64,000 nucleotides of DNA from Halarchaeum grantii (GCF_014647455.2 NZ_BMPF01000002.1:1-64000), one strand, 5' to 3'; counted from the first letter of the stretch, positions 1 through 8,649 are shown. A program made the numbers and translations. The notes: generated by a model from the letters alone, not told the origin.

Positions 1-86
1 GGCGATTTCAGCCATCAACCAGCAGAAACTCGCACCGCCTCGCTTTTCAGCCTTAACTAAACACCGCGTCTGCCACACCACCGCGT

Positions 87-944
87 ATGGCCCGCCGCGC
101 CCTCCTCTGCTGCGTTATCCTCGTCGCGGGACTCGCCGTCGTCGCGACGCCCGCCGCCGCGCGCCCGCCGCCACAGCCCGTCTCGGGCTTCGACGGGTTC
201 GGAGACGACGCGTACGCGCCCGTGAACTACCCATCGACGGACACGGCGGACGTCACCGTTGACGTCGCCGTCCACGCGAACGGCACGAGCACGTGGACGG
301 AGTCGACGACGCTCACCGATCCCGACGCCGCCGACGCCTTCCGCGAGAACGCGAGCCTTCGGGAAACCGTCGTCGCCGCCCGCTTCGCCCACCGGTTCGA
401 CCGCGACACCGCACACCTCCGCTCGCGCGTCGCGAACGACACGCTCGTCGTCACCTATCGCCTCGACGGCGTCGTTCACGAGGCCGGCGGCGGCGTCCTC
501 CTCGCGCCGTTCGCCGACTACACCAACGACTACTACCCGGGCGACGCGGACGTGACCATCGAGGCGCCAGCGGGCGACCGGGTCACCGGCCACCCGGAGG
601 CGATGGTCGTCGCGGACGGCGGCACGACGCTCCGCTGGAACGCATCGACCGGTGTCGGTGACGCCGGCGTCTCGCCCGGCCTCGTGACGTTCACACCGGC
701 GGGCGCGGCGTTCCCGGGCGTTCGCGCGGAACTCGTCGTCCTCGCTACCTACGGCCTCCCGACGCTCGGCGTCGGCGGCGTCTACGCGCTCCTCGTCGGC
801 GTCCCGTTCGGCCTCCTCCTCAGCGGCGTCCCGCGACTCGCCGGCCGCGCCAGCCGAGACGTCCGCGCGAGCGTGCTCGCCGTCGGCCTCGCCGTCTCGC
901 TCGTCGGCGTCGGCGTGCACGTCGTCGCGCGGCGCGTGCGCTAG
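87..944 (+). CDS. Secreted/membrane-anchored haloarchaeal protein of unknown function
   Basis: 285 residues. A cleavable signal peptide is visible at about 1-25 (hydrophobic core ending in AAA). An acidic exposed domain follows (about 26-210) with an N-glycosylation sequon NGT near 57, then two C-terminal hydrophobic segments (about 214-243 and 262-281) with a basic tail. The exposed domain, rich in Ala/Asp/Thr beta-strand patterns, loosely resembles the N-terminal DUF7345-type domain of the gene at the other end of the window; that similarity is a by-eye inference. An AT-rich stretch at about 51-60 suits a TATA box for the ATG chosen. No catalytic motif is seen, so no function is assigned. 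Confidence 0.7.
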   Translation: MARRALLCCVILVAGLAVVATPAAARPPPQPVSGFDGFGDDAYAPVNYPSTDTADVTVDVAVHANGTSTWTESTTLTDPDAADAFRENASLRETVVAARFAHRFDRDTAHLRSRVANDTLVVTYRLDGVVHEAGGGVLLAPFADYTNDYYPGDADVTIEAPAGDRVTGHPEAMVVADGGTTLRWNASTGVGDAGVSPGLVTFTPAGAAFPGVRAELVVLATYGLPTLGVGGVYALLVGVPFGLLLSGVPRLAGRASRDVRASVLAVGLAVSLVGVGVHVVARRVR

Positions 945-992
945 CGTCGCCAGTGCGAAGCGTTTAATCGACCTCCCACGGAAGCCCCGTGC

Positions 993-1265
993 ATGAAGCG
1001 GCTCATCATCCACGGGGACCCCGGCGTGCGCAACGGCGCCGTCATCGAGCGCGACGGCGACGAGAAGGTCCTGTTCGGCGTGACCCGCAACGGCGACTGG
1101 CACGGCCCCGAGCGCGTCCAGCTCTGGTGCGTCATGGGCGACCGCGAGGAGTACGAGGACTACGAGAAGCGCAACTACATCCCCCACTGGCTCGACGTCG
1201 AAACCGTCGACGCCGAGGACGTCACCGTCGTCACCGAGTCGGAGACGTCGCTCTCCTTCGACTGA
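993..1265 (+). CDS. HAH_0734 family small conserved protein
   Basis: 90 residues, starting MKRLIIHGDPGVR, with a conserved ERVQLWC stretch and a YIPHWL motif. These are recognisable hallmarks of the small HAH_0734 family found across haloarchaea; its function is unknown. A TATA-like tttaat at 963-968 lies 30 bp before the ATG, so the transcript is probably leaderless. The protein is acidic, soluble and has no membrane segment. It stands alone between the upstream membrane protein and the initiator tRNA gene on the opposite strand. Family recognition is from memory of the sequence pattern. Confidence 0.8.
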   Translation: MKRLIIHGDPGVRNGAVIERDGDEKVLFGVTRNGDWHGPERVQLWCVMGDREEYEDYEKRNYIPHWLDVETVDAEDVTVVTESETSLSFD

Positions 1266-1420
1266 GAACGCGGTCTTTCCGCGTGGATGCCGCTACACGA
1301 GTAGTGACGATATCGGGCGAGGGAACCCGCCGAGACGAATCGAGTCCGACAGAAGGCGATGGGCCGTCGAAGTGATGGCACGTCGAAGCACGGCGCTTCG
1401 AGGCGTGAGTGCAGGAGAAG

Positions 1421-1495
1421 TAGCGGGAGGTAGATTTGAACTACCGATCTCCGGGTTATGAGCCCGGCGGAATCTCCTGGCTATCCCATCCCGCT
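1421..1495 (-). tRNA. Initiator tRNA-Met (CAT)
   Basis: 75 nt forming a full cloverleaf: 7-bp acceptor stem AGCGGGA/TCCCGCT, T-arm GGTAG-TTCAAAT-CTACC, anticodon loop CTCATAA. Two features mark it as the initiator: an A1-U72 pair and three consecutive G-C pairs (GGG/CCC) next to the anticodon loop. CCA is not encoded. No intron is present. Confidence 0.93.
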
Positions 1496-1566
1496 GATTC
1501 TTCGTAACGCCCTCCTGCGGATAAGGCTTGCGAAGGGCGGTGCCGTGTGGCAGTTTCTACCTCGGC

Positions 1567-2247
1567 TCAGAGGTCGAGTTCGTCCGCGAACGCCTCGGCG
1601 GCGGCGGCCGAGGATTCGGGCCCGCGCGCAGTGACGAGGTCGCCGTCGACCGTGACCGACGCGTCCGCGTCGAGTTCGGCGTCCCACTCGGCGCCCGCCG
1701 CGACGACCTCGTCCTCGACCCAGTAGGGGAGCTTACGCCCGTCCGGGAGGCGGTCGTGCTCGTCGACGATTCCCTCCTCCCACGCGTTCGGGAAGCCCGT
1801 GACCGACCGCCCCGCAACGAGGAAGTCGCCGTCGGAGTCGCGCGTGAACGCGAGGATGCCGACGGCGTGACAGACGACGAGCGCCTTCCCGTCGTCGCCG
1901 GCGACGCTCTCGCGGAGGAGGCCGCGGGCGTCGCGGTCCTGATTCACGTCCCACGCCGTCCCGTGTCCGCCCGGGAAGACGACCGCGTCGTAGTCCCCGG
2001 CATCCACTGCGGCGAGCGGTTCGGGGTCGTTCAGGCGCTCGTCGCTCTCGTGAACGTCGAGGACCCAGTCGGCCGTCTCCTCGCCGACGCTCTCCGGGTC
2101 GACCGAGCGCTCGTCCACCACCGGCGGCTCACCGGTCGGCGTCGCGACCGTGACCTCGGCGCCGCGCTCGTCCAGCGTCGTGAGCGGCTCGATACACTCC
2201 TCTCCCCAGTAGCCTTCTTCGCTGACGACGAACAGAACAGACGTCAT
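1567..2247 (-). CDS. DJ-1/PfpI family protein (type 1 glutamine amidotransferase-like)
   Basis: 226 residues, a single class-I glutamine-amidotransferase-like fold. Visible are the N-terminal strand MTSVLFVVSEEGYWGEE, a PGGHG turn near residue 93 and the nucleophile-elbow motif VCHAVG, whose Cys is the presumed nucleophile. The GYWGEE segment resembles Hsp31-type chaperone/glyoxalase III members of the superfamily rather than true proteases. A role in detoxifying glyoxals or repairing glycated molecules is inferred from family only. The stop lies about 70 bp downstream of the divergently oriented tRNA region, and a purine phosphoribosyltransferase gene follows upstream on the same strand. Confidence 0.85.
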   Translation of the reverse strand: MTSVLFVVSEEGYWGEECIEPLTTLDERGAEVTVATPTGEPPVVDERSVDPESVGEETADWVLDVHESDERLNDPEPLAAVDAGDYDAVVFPGGHGTAWDVNQDRDARGLLRESVAGDDGKALVVCHAVGILAFTRDSDGDFLVAGRSVTGFPNAWEEGIVDEHDRLPDGRKLPYWVEDEVVAAGAEWDAELDADASVTVDGDLVTARGPESSAAAAEAFADELDL

Positions 2248-2340
2248 ACACCCACCCGTTCGTGCGTCCCGCGCAAAACAGTGTCTTCGGTCGTGGCGCT
2301 TGCCGCCTCCACGCGTCGGCGGCGCGCGTCTCCGCGAGCG

Positions 2341-2907
2341 TCAGTCGTCGCCGTGCTCGTCCGTGATGACGACCTCGCCGTCGACGACGTCGACGTTGAT
2401 GAGCGTCTTCACGTCGACCCCCGAGTCGTCGAGTTCGTTCGGGCCCTCCTTCTTGATGACGGCGACGACGTCGGAGACGTCCGCGCCGATGTGGTCGAGG
2501 GCGTCCGTGATCGCGCGCAGCGTCCCGCCCGTCGAGAGGACGTCGTCGAGGACGAGCACGCGGTCGCCCTCGAAGACGTCGTTGATGTACATCTCGGACT
2601 CCGAGTAGCCCGTCTGCTGCGTGAGCGAGACCTCGCCGTCGAGACCGTACTGCCGCTTGCGGATGACCACCAGGGGAATGTCGGTCATCAGCGACACCGC
2701 CGTCGAGATGTGGATACCCATCGCGGCGGGCGTGACGATCTTGTCGACGTCCTCGATCTCGGCCTTCCGGATGATGCGGATGACGATCTCCCGGAGGAGC
2801 TCGGGTTCGAGCATCGGGACGCCGTCGCTGATCGGGTGTACGAAGTAGTGATACCCTTCCTTCTCGATGATCGGCGCATCGAGCAGCGACTGCTTCAGTC
2901 TATCCAT
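2341..2907 (-). CDS. hpt: Hypoxanthine/guanine (adenine-like) phosphoribosyltransferase
   Basis: 188 residues, the usual length for archaeal HGPRTase-like enzymes that join a purine base to PRPP in salvage. The PRPP-binding loop [16 protein letters not shown] is at about 118-133. The archaeal N-terminal pattern ([15 protein letters not shown]) is also present, as is an AAMGIH stretch that contributes to base binding. Cytosolic. The annotation of base specificity (hypoxanthine/guanine rather than adenine) follows the haloarchaeal family and cannot be proved from motifs. It works alongside guaB, 3 kb away, in purine nucleotide supply, but the two are not in one operon. Confidence 0.85.
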   Translation of the reverse strand: MDRLKQSLLDAPIIEKEGYHYFVHPISDGVPMLEPELLREIVIRIIRKAEIEDVDKIVTPAAMGIHISTAVSLMTDIPLVVIRKRQYGLDGEVSLTQQTGYSESEMYINDVFEGDRVLVLDDVLSTGGTLRAITDALDHIGADVSDVVAVIKKEGPNELDDSGVDVKTLINVDVVDGEVVITDEHGDD

Positions 2908-3111
2908 GTCGCCTCTTCTCGCGCGAGCAATAAAGCCTGACGGAACTTTCGGCGCTTCGATAGCGTGTACCGTAGCGCAGTGACACTACCGCACGCGACA
3001 CCCTCACGGCCTCGCCCAGCGCGACGATGGGCGCTACACCGTCCTCTCCTCGTGGGAAGGCCCGACGCCCGAGTCGGGTACGTTTATGCCGCCGTCGCGG
3101 ATACCTCCGCT

Positions 3112-3624
3112 ATGCCTCGCTGGACCGCCGCCGAGTACGAGAACCCGCTCGCCGTCCTCTTCGTCTGGGTGAGCGCACTCCTCCCGTGGGAAGTCGCCTC
3201 CGCGACCCTCTCGAATCCCGACGTCTCCGTCCTCTTCGTCCGCTGGCCGCTCTTCCAGTTGCGTCGCGTCACCAGTCGCATCGACGGCGCCAGCGACCTC
3301 ATGTTCACCACCTCCGTCGGCGCCTACCAGTACCAGGGAACGACGACCATTGCCACCGGCTACCTCGTCTGGAGCGTCGTCTCCGTCGCCTTCCTCGCGC
3401 TCCTCGCGTTCAGTGTCGCCTTCTACCTCGAGGAGGACGCCGTCATCGACCGACTCGACCGCCCCGCGCGACTCGTCGGCGCCGCGCTCTGCTGCACCGG
3501 CCTCGGCTACCTCGTCGCCGCCAGCGCCATCTATCGGACGGGATTCGCCGGCCTCCACGTCCCACTCGGCGCGCTCTTCCAACTCGCCTTCGGCGTCCTC
3601 CTCCTCACCAACGACCCCGCCTGA
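3112..3624 (+). CDS. Multi-pass membrane protein of unknown function
   Basis: 170 residues from the ATG at 3112, chosen because a tttat element at 3083-3087 sits 29 bp upstream and the longer reading frame adds only Arg-rich non-coding-like sequence. There are about four hydrophobic segments (roughly 14-35, 70-95, 110-135, 140-165) separated by short loops and a conserved-looking FVRWPLFQLRR stretch. It resembles a haloarchaeal integral-membrane family of similar size, but I cannot name it with confidence. No enzymatic motif is seen. Confidence 0.7.
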   Translation: MPRWTAAEYENPLAVLFVWVSALLPWEVASATLSNPDVSVLFVRWPLFQLRRVTSRIDGASDLMFTTSVGAYQYQGTTTIATGYLVWSVVSVAFLALLAFSVAFYLEEDAVIDRLDRPARLVGAALCCTGLGYLVAASAIYRTGFAGLHVPLGALFQLAFGVLLLTNDPA

Positions 3625-3666
3625 GCGAACCGTTCGCGATAAGTGAGCCCCGGCCGACGGGCCCGT

Positions 3667-4020
3667 ATGGACCTCCCCACGGTCGCCGCCGGCGTCGGCG
3701 TCGGAATCGTCCTCCTCGCCGCCCTCGCCGTCTGGTGGCGCCGCCGAACCGCCGAGCGGCGCGCCTCGAAGCGCGCGCACGACGCCGCCCAAGAACGCGA
3801 CCCGCCCGTCGAGATCGGCGAGACCTACGAGTTCGGCGTCACCGACTTCAGCGACCACCACTCCGGCGAACGCGTCGCCGTCGGCAAAGTCGAGGGCTTC
3901 GTCCTCTTCACCGAAGACGTCCCCGATGACCTCGCCGAAGGCGACGTCATCCGCGCCAAGGTCACGTCCTTCAACAGCGGCCGCACCTCCGCCGACGCGA
4001 TCTACCGAGAGCGCGCCTAA
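3667..4020 (+). CDS. Membrane-anchored TRAM-domain protein
   Basis: 117 residues. One N-terminal transmembrane helix (about 5-23) is followed by a basic stop-transfer patch (WWRRRTAERRASKR), and then a C-terminal domain from about 45 with the TRAM pattern: GETYEFGVTDFS, VGKVEGFVLFTEDVP, GDVIRAKVTSFN. TRAM domains are small beta-barrels that bind RNA and are common as short proteins in haloarchaea; the membrane anchor suggests an RNA-binding module held at the inner face of the membrane. The start is the ATG at 3667, not the upstream in-frame codon, because the helix then begins at residue 5. Confidence 0.75.
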   Translation: MDLPTVAAGVGVGIVLLAALAVWWRRRTAERRASKRAHDAAQERDPPVEIGETYEFGVTDFSDHHSGERVAVGKVEGFVLFTEDVPDDLAEGDVIRAKVTSFNSGRTSADAIYRERA

Positions 4021-4085
4021 CCGTCTCCCGAAAAGAGCCCTCGTGGACGACACGCATCGCTCGACGATCTGTATCGGAGTAGAAA

Positions 4086-4262
4086 TGGGGCCGGAGGGAT
4101 TTGAACCCCCGATCGACTGATATCTCCGGTGCGCCTCGGAACTCCAGAGGGTCGTCGTCGCGAGCCGATGATCAGTCGGTCGCTCGGTATACCAGTCTGG
4201 AATTTCGTCCCGGGCGCGTGGCCTCTGGAGTCAGTCGCCATCCCTGGCTTGGCCACAGCCCC
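4086..4262 (-). tRNA. tRNA-Trp (CCA) with 103-nt intron
   Basis: Exon 1 is 4225-4262, the intron 4122-4224 and exon 2 4086-4121; the joined tRNA is 74 nt. The acceptor stem is GGGGCTG/CGGCCCC (one G-U) with discriminator A. The anticodon loop CTCCAGA gives CCA. Splicing between positions 37 and 38 restores a 5-bp anticodon stem ACTGA/TCAGT, which fails to form without removal. Haloarchaeal tRNA-Trp genes are known to carry such an intron, which acts as a C/D-box guide for 2'-O-methylation of its own pre-tRNA. Here intron bases 4141-4150 are a perfect 10-nt complement to 4222-4231, which spans the anticodon loop. Confidence 0.95.
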
Positions 4263-4305
4263 TCGCATCGCTTCGTATGCCGATTCTGCCTAAATGGGTT
4301 TCGAT

Positions 4306-4533
4306 TCAGTCCCGGTCGGTCTCGCTCCAGTCGCACTCCTGGCACTTGCGGCCGACGACGTACTCGGTGATGCTGGGCATGTAGCCGACTTCGAGGACGT
4401 CGCCGCCGCAGTTCGGGCACTCCCGGTCGGTGTCCTCGATGGCTTCGGCTTCCATGACGTCGCCGTCCTCGATGAGTTCGGCGAGGTGCTGGGGCGTGAC
4501 CATGCGGCCCTGCACGACGCGGGTATCGGGCAT
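4306..4533 (-). CDS. DUF5795-like zinc-ribbon protein
   Basis: 75 residues. The N-terminal half (RVVQGRMVTPQHLAELIE) is followed by a zinc ribbon with two CxxC-type pairs, CPNCGG at about 39 and CQECDW at about 64, giving four cysteine ligands. The arrangement matches the short haloarchaeal DUF5795 family; its role is unknown. It lies between the tRNA-Trp gene and a DUF5794-like membrane protein, all on the minus strand, and could be the last gene of that transcription unit. Confidence 0.8.
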   Translation of the reverse strand: MPDTRVVQGRMVTPQHLAELIEDGDVMEAEAIEDTDRECPNCGGDVLEVGYMPSITEYVVGRKCQECDWSETDRD

Positions 4534-4578
4534 ACGCGTAGCGTGCGACCCGAAGGCGGGTAAGCGCTCCGCTCCGGT

Positions 4579-5451
4579 CTACAGCCAGGGGGCGCGTTCG
4601 TCGGCGCCGTCCTCGCCGGGGTACCCGTAGGGGGCGGGGCCGTCTTCGGCGGGTTCCTCTTCGCCGCCGTCGGTGGTCGCGGCGGCGGGAACGGCGTCCG
4701 CTTGGCCGGGTTCGATGGCGAGGAGGCCGGCGAGCGCGAAGACGGGGAGGGCGGCGCCGTCGGGAACGATGCCGAAGAGCGAGAGCGCGAGAGTGCCGAG
4801 GGCGACGGCGCTCCCGAAGCGGAAGCGGTCGATGTCGAGGAGGCGCCGGAGGTGGGGTTCGAGGAGCGCGACGCCGAGCGCGAACGCGACGGCGACGGTG
4901 GCGGCGCCGGCGGCGCCGGCGACGATCGTGGGATCGACGTCGACGACGAGCGCGAACGACGACGGCCGGACGCTCGCGAGGAGCCCGAGCGCGACGATGA
5001 CACCGGGGCTGGGGAGGTAGTCACCAATGCGCGTGCTCGCGGTCTTCGCGGCGATGGCGAGCACGACGAAGGCGGCGAAGCGCTCGAAGACCCCCGTGTC
5101 GAGGAGGCTCGCGACGGTGGGGGCGAGCGCGGCGACGGCGAGCGACCCGAGGACGAGCGGGACGCCGACGAGGAGGACGGACTGAGCCTTCTCGCGGCGA
5201 CTCCCCTGCATGTCGACGAGGACGACGGCGACGGTGGCGCTCCCGCCGAAGACGAGCAGGCCGATCTGGAGGATGCCCGTAGGTATGACGAGCGACCCGA
5301 CGGTCGTCGTCTGGGTGAGCGCGCCGCTGAGGACGAGCGCGGCGAAGATGCCGTCGACGAGCGGGAGGAGCATGACGGTGGCGAGGAGTCGCGTCGCGCC
5401 GCCGACACGCTGCTCTAGGCGAAGGGCGATGGGGTGCCGTGAGATGCTCAT
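4579..5451 (-). CDS. DUF5794-like integral membrane protein
   Basis: 290 residues with about seven or eight hydrophobic helices between residues 20 and 250. The start MSISRHPIALRLEQRVGGATRLL and the segment LLVFGGSATVAVVL match the haloarchaeal DUF5794 family as I recall it. The C-terminal 50 residues are acidic and low complexity (EEEPAEDGP). Function unknown; no transport signature is identifiable. No TATA box is seen 30 bp upstream of the start, whereas a good one precedes the 65-codon ORF just upstream (5455-5652), so the two may share a transcript. Confidence 0.8.
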   Translation of the reverse strand: MSISRHPIALRLEQRVGGATRLLATVMLLPLVDGIFAALVLSGALTQTTTVGSLVIPTGILQIGLLVFGGSATVAVVLVDMQGSRREKAQSVLLVGVPLVLGSLAVAALAPTVASLLDTGVFERFAAFVVLAIAAKTASTRIGDYLPSPGVIVALGLLASVRPSSFALVVDVDPTIVAGAAGAATVAVAFALGVALLEPHLRRLLDIDRFRFGSAVALGTLALSLFGIVPDGAALPVFALAGLLAIEPGQADAVPAAATTDGGEEEPAEDGPAPYGYPGEDGADERAPWL

Positions 5452-5454
5452 CGC

Positions 5455-5652
5455 TCAGGCTGGATGGCCGTCACCATCGGCCGAGCGGTGATATCCCCGA
5501 CGATGCGGCGATGACTCGACAGCCATCTGCCGCCGCCAGAAGGTGGTGGCTCCCGTAAATGTCCCGGTGGTCTCGCAGAGTTTTGTAAAGTCGCCGGAGC
5601 GCTGGAGCTGGTTGCCGGCGATGCGGACTGCGACGGGACCGTGGGAGTCCAT
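5455..5652 (-). CDS. Possible 65-aa leader-gene protein upstream of the DUF5794-like gene
   Basis: A short ORF starting MDSHGPVAVRIAGN, ending 3 bp before the start of the DUF5794-like gene on the same strand. Support: a tttat TATA element (complement of 5678-5682) lies 30 bp before the ATG at 5652, the leaderless geometry seen for other genes here, and the first 25 codons use G/C at the third position like neighbouring genes. The second half is less gene-like. No family is recognised. It may be a true small protein or a transcribed leader. Confidence 0.4.
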   Translation of the reverse strand: MDSHGPVAVRIAGNQLQRSGDFTKLCETTGTFTGATTFWRRQMAVESSPHRRGYHRSADGDGHPA

Positions 5653-5955
5653 ACGTGAGTGTTTCCGGTTCACGTCCATAAACGTTGTGTGACACGAGTG
5701 GCCACGTAGCGTCCGATCGTCACGGGAACGCCGCCCACAAGACACGATAGCACACAAATACCCTATCTAAACTGACGTCCGGTCAAATTTCGAGTTCTCG
5801 CGGCCGGATCGTACACGTTCGTTCACGAACGGTGGTCGAACGTGGAGCGCTCGCACGGCAATGCTTGCCTCTGGATATGCACGACCGTGACAGTATCACA
5901 CCCGATTCTCCGCCGGTTACGGAACGTTTTTGCGTATCGCGCGAACACGGTTTAC
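5653..5955. promoter_or_regulatory. Divergent intergenic region with guaB promoter
   Basis: Lower-GC gap between the small ORF (minus) and guaB (plus). It holds the minus-strand TATA element at 5678-5682 and, for guaB, a T-run (gttttttgcg) at 5926-5933 about 27 bp before the ATG. A 14-bp sequence cacccgattctccg at 5899-5912 recurs at 5979-5992 inside the guaB coding start. A short inverted repeat cgttcgttcacgaacg is at about 5816-5831. No other gene is seen. Confidence 0.6.
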
Positions 5956-7455
5956 ATGGCGAACGACGAGCGATCACGCACCCGATTCTCCGACAAACTC
6001 GACGTCCCCGAAGCGCTCACGTTCGACGACGTGTTGCTCCGGCCCGCCGAGAGCCGCGTCGAACCGGACGAGGCCGACGTCTCCACGCGCGTCTCGCGAA
6101 ACGTCTCGATCAACGTCCCCATTCTCTCCGCCGCGATGGACACCGTCACGGAGAGCGAACTCGCCATCGCGATGGCGCGCGAGGGCGGCCTCGGCGTCCT
6201 CCACCAGAACCTCGACGACGACGAACTCGTCGCCGAGATCGAGCGCGTGAAGCGCGCGGACGAGCTCGTCATCCGCCGCGAGGACGTTGTCACCGCCGCC
6301 CCCGAGCAGACCATCGACGAGGTCGACGCGATGATGGAGCACGAAGGCGTCTCCGGCGCGCCCGTCGTCGACGACGACGACACGGTGTTGGGGATCATCT
6401 CCGGCACCGACATCCGCCCCTACCTCGAGGTCGGCGAGGAGGACACCGTCCGGGAGGCGATGACGGACGAAGTCATCACCGCGAGCGAGGACGTCGACGC
6501 GCGCGACGCCCTCGAACTCATGTACGAGCACAAGATCGAGCGCGTCCCCATCGTGGACGAGGACGACCGGCTCGTCGGCCTCGTCACGATGCAGGGCATC
6601 CTCGCGCGCCGCGAGCACGAGGACGCCGCGCGCGACGACGAGGGCGGCCTCCGCGTCGGCGTCGCCGTCGGCCCCTTCGACGTCGAGCGCGCGAAAGCCG
6701 CCGACGGGGCGGGCGCGGACGTCGTCTTCATCGACTGCGCGCACGCGCACAACCTGAACGTCATCGACTCCGCCCGCGAGATCAAGGCGGAGATCGACGC
6801 TGACGTCGTCGTCGGGAACGTCGGCACCGCCGAGGCCGCCGAGGACATCGTGGACTTCGCGGACGGCATCAAGGTCGGCATCGGCCCCGGTTCCATCTGC
6901 ACGACGCGCGTCGTCTCCGGCGCCGGGATGCCCCAGATCACCGCCGTCTCGCAGGTCGCCGACGTCGCCGCCGACTACGACGTCCCCGTCATCGCCGACG
7001 GCGGCATTCGCTACTCCGGCGACGCCGCGAAGGCGTTCGCCGCCGGGGCGGACGCCGTGATGCTCGGCTCCTACTTCGCCGGCACCGACGAGGCCCCCGG
7101 GCGAGTCATCACCATGAACGGCAAGAAGTACAAGCAGTACCGCGGCATGGGGTCGGTCGGCGCGATGCAGTCCGGCGGCGGCGAGCGCTACCTCAAGGAG
7201 GACGACGAGGACGAGGAGTACGTCCCCGAGGGCGTCGAGGCCGCGACGCCGTACAAGGGCCCGCTCGCGAGCGAGCTCCACCAGCTCGTCGGCGGCATCC
7301 AATCGGGGATGGGCTACGTCGGCGCCGCGACAATCGCCGAGTTCAAGAACGACTCCGAGTTCGTCCGCGTCTCCTCGGCCGGCCAGACCGAGGGCCACGC
7401 CCACGACGTCATGATCACGGACGAAGCGCCGAACTACAGCCCGGGCGACAACTAG
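5956..7455 (+). CDS. guaB: IMP dehydrogenase
   Basis: 499 residues. Oxidises IMP to XMP with NAD+, the committed step of GMP synthesis, in the cytosol. The N-terminal barrel part has [10 protein letters not shown] and [14 protein letters not shown]-domain pair occupies about 100-220 ([22 protein letters not shown]). The catalytic loop GSICTT has Cys315. Also present are the phosphate-binding [11 protein letters not shown] and the flap GMGSVGAMQ. The start at 5956 is preferred over an in-frame ATG at 5842 because it follows a T-rich TATA element by about 27 bp and matches the family N-terminus. Its stop codon overlaps that of the convergent coaBC gene. Confidence 0.97.
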   Translation: MANDERSRTRFSDKLDVPEALTFDDVLLRPAESRVEPDEADVSTRVSRNVSINVPILSAAMDTVTESELAIAMAREGGLGVLHQNLDDDELVAEIERVKRADELVIRREDVVTAAPEQTIDEVDAMMEHEGVSGAPVVDDDDTVLGIISGTDIRPYLEVGEEDTVREAMTDEVITASEDVDARDALELMYEHKIERVPIVDEDDRLVGLVTMQGILARREHEDAARDDEGGLRVGVAVGPFDVERAKAADGAGADVVFIDCAHAHNLNVIDSAREIKAEIDADVVVGNVGTAEAAEDIVDFADGIKVGIGPGSICTTRVVSGAGMPQITAVSQVADVAADYDVPVIADGGIRYSGDAAKAFAAGADAVMLGSYFAGTDEAPGRVITMNGKKYKQYRGMGSVGAMQSGGGERYLKEDDEDEEYVPEGVEAATPYKGPLASELHQLVGGIQSGMGYVGAATIAEFKNDSEFVRVSSAGQTEGHAHDVMITDEAPNYSPGDN

Positions 7456-8603
7456 CGCTCCGCCGCGAGTTCGTCCGCGACGCGCAGTCCCAGTCCGTCC
7501 TTCGTTCCGGTGTACTCCTCGTAGCCGTCCGCGCGCACGACGAGCGCGCGAGTTTCCTCGCGACCCATGACGCTCGCGTCGTTCGCGACGACGAACGCGA
7601 GACCCGCGCGCTCCATGATGCGGCGCGCTTGGGCGACCATCGCGTCGTCGTCGCCGCTCGTCTCCGCCTTGAACCCGACGAGCGTGAGGTCGGGGTGGGC
7701 CTCGCGGACGGCATCGAGGAGCTTCGGCGTCGGCGCGAGCTCGAGGACGAGTTCGCCGCCGCTCCGTATCTTCTCCTCGGCCGGTTCGACGGTGTAGTCG
7801 GAGATGGCGGCGACGGAGCAGACGGCGTCGGCGTCGGCGCAGGCCTCGAGGACGGCGTCGAGCATCTCCTCGGCCGACTCGACGTGCGTCACGGCCGCGT
7901 ACGGGACGTCCTCGCCGTCGTGAACGAGCGTGACGTCCGCGCCCCGGACGTAGCAGGCGCGCGCGACGGCGCGGCCGGTGCGGCCCGAGGCGCGGTTCGT
8001 CAACACGCGCACGGGGTCGATGCGCTCGCTCGTCGCGCCCGACGTGACGACGACGTGGTCGCCGTCGAGGGGGCGGTCGCCGGCGGCGCGCGCGACGTCG
8101 AGGCAGATGGCGTCGACGCTCGCGATCTTCGCTTTCCCCTCCTCGACGCGCGGGTCGACGAAGTCGACGCCCCACGACTCGACGCGCTCGATGCTCTCCA
8201 GCACGCCGGGATGGTCGTACATCGGCTCGTGCATCGCGGGCGCGACGACGACGGGGACGCCCGCGCCGAGCGCCGTCGTCGCCGTCGTCGTGACCGGCGT
8301 GTCGTCGACGGCGGCCGCCATCTTCCCGACGGTGTTCGCGGTCGCGGGCGCGACCAAGTAGACGTCCGCCCACCCCTCGACCCCGCAGAGCTCGACGTGC
8401 TCGACGGCGCCCGTGATCTCGGTGACGACGTCGCGCTCGGTGGCGAACTCGACGGCCCACGGGTGGACGATACCGCGCGCGCTCTCCGACATGACGGCGC
8501 GGACGGACGCGCCGCGCCGCCGGAGCTCGTGCGCGAGTTCGACCACCTTCACCGCCGCGATGCTCCCGGTGACGCCGAGCGCGACGTTCACACCCTCTAG
8601 CAT
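7452..8603 (-). CDS. coaBC: Bifunctional phosphopantothenoylcysteine decarboxylase/phosphopantothenate-cysteine ligase
   Basis: 383 residues, the normal bifunctional length. The N-terminal flavin-dependent CoaC part (about 1-175) shows GVTGSIAAVK, the APATANTVGKMA stretch and PAMHEPMYDHP. The C-terminal CoaB part (about 180-383) shows VVTSGATSERIDPVR, RASGRTGRAVA and the AAISDY segment. Together they convert 4'-phosphopantothenate plus cysteine to 4'-phosphopantetheine for coenzyme A. The gene converges on guaB; the two stop codons share a CTAG tetranucleotide (7452-7455). Confidence 0.95.
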   Translation of the reverse strand: MLEGVNVALGVTGSIAAVKVVELAHELRRRGASVRAVMSESARGIVHPWAVEFATERDVVTEITGAVEHVELCGVEGWADVYLVAPATANTVGKMAAAVDDTPVTTTATTALGAGVPVVVAPAMHEPMYDHPGVLESIERVESWGVDFVDPRVEEGKAKIASVDAICLDVARAAGDRPLDGDHVVVTSGATSERIDPVRVLTNRASGRTGRAVARACYVRGADVTLVHDGEDVPYAAVTHVESAEEMLDAVLEACADADAVCSVAAISDYTVEPAEEKIRSGGELVLELAPTPKLLDAVREAHPDLTLVGFKAETSGDDDAMVAQARRIMERAGLAFVVANDASVMGREETRALVVRADGYEEYTGTKDGLGLRVADELAAER

Positions 8604-8649
8604 GGCTCAGTCTCCGCGTCCGCGACAGTAAAACCGTCCGCCTTCCGCC

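Noticed and set aside
5974-8460. 828-codon minus-strand open frame
   Set aside because: Covers guaB and coaBC antisense or out of frame, with Arg/His-rich sequence and no recognisable motif.
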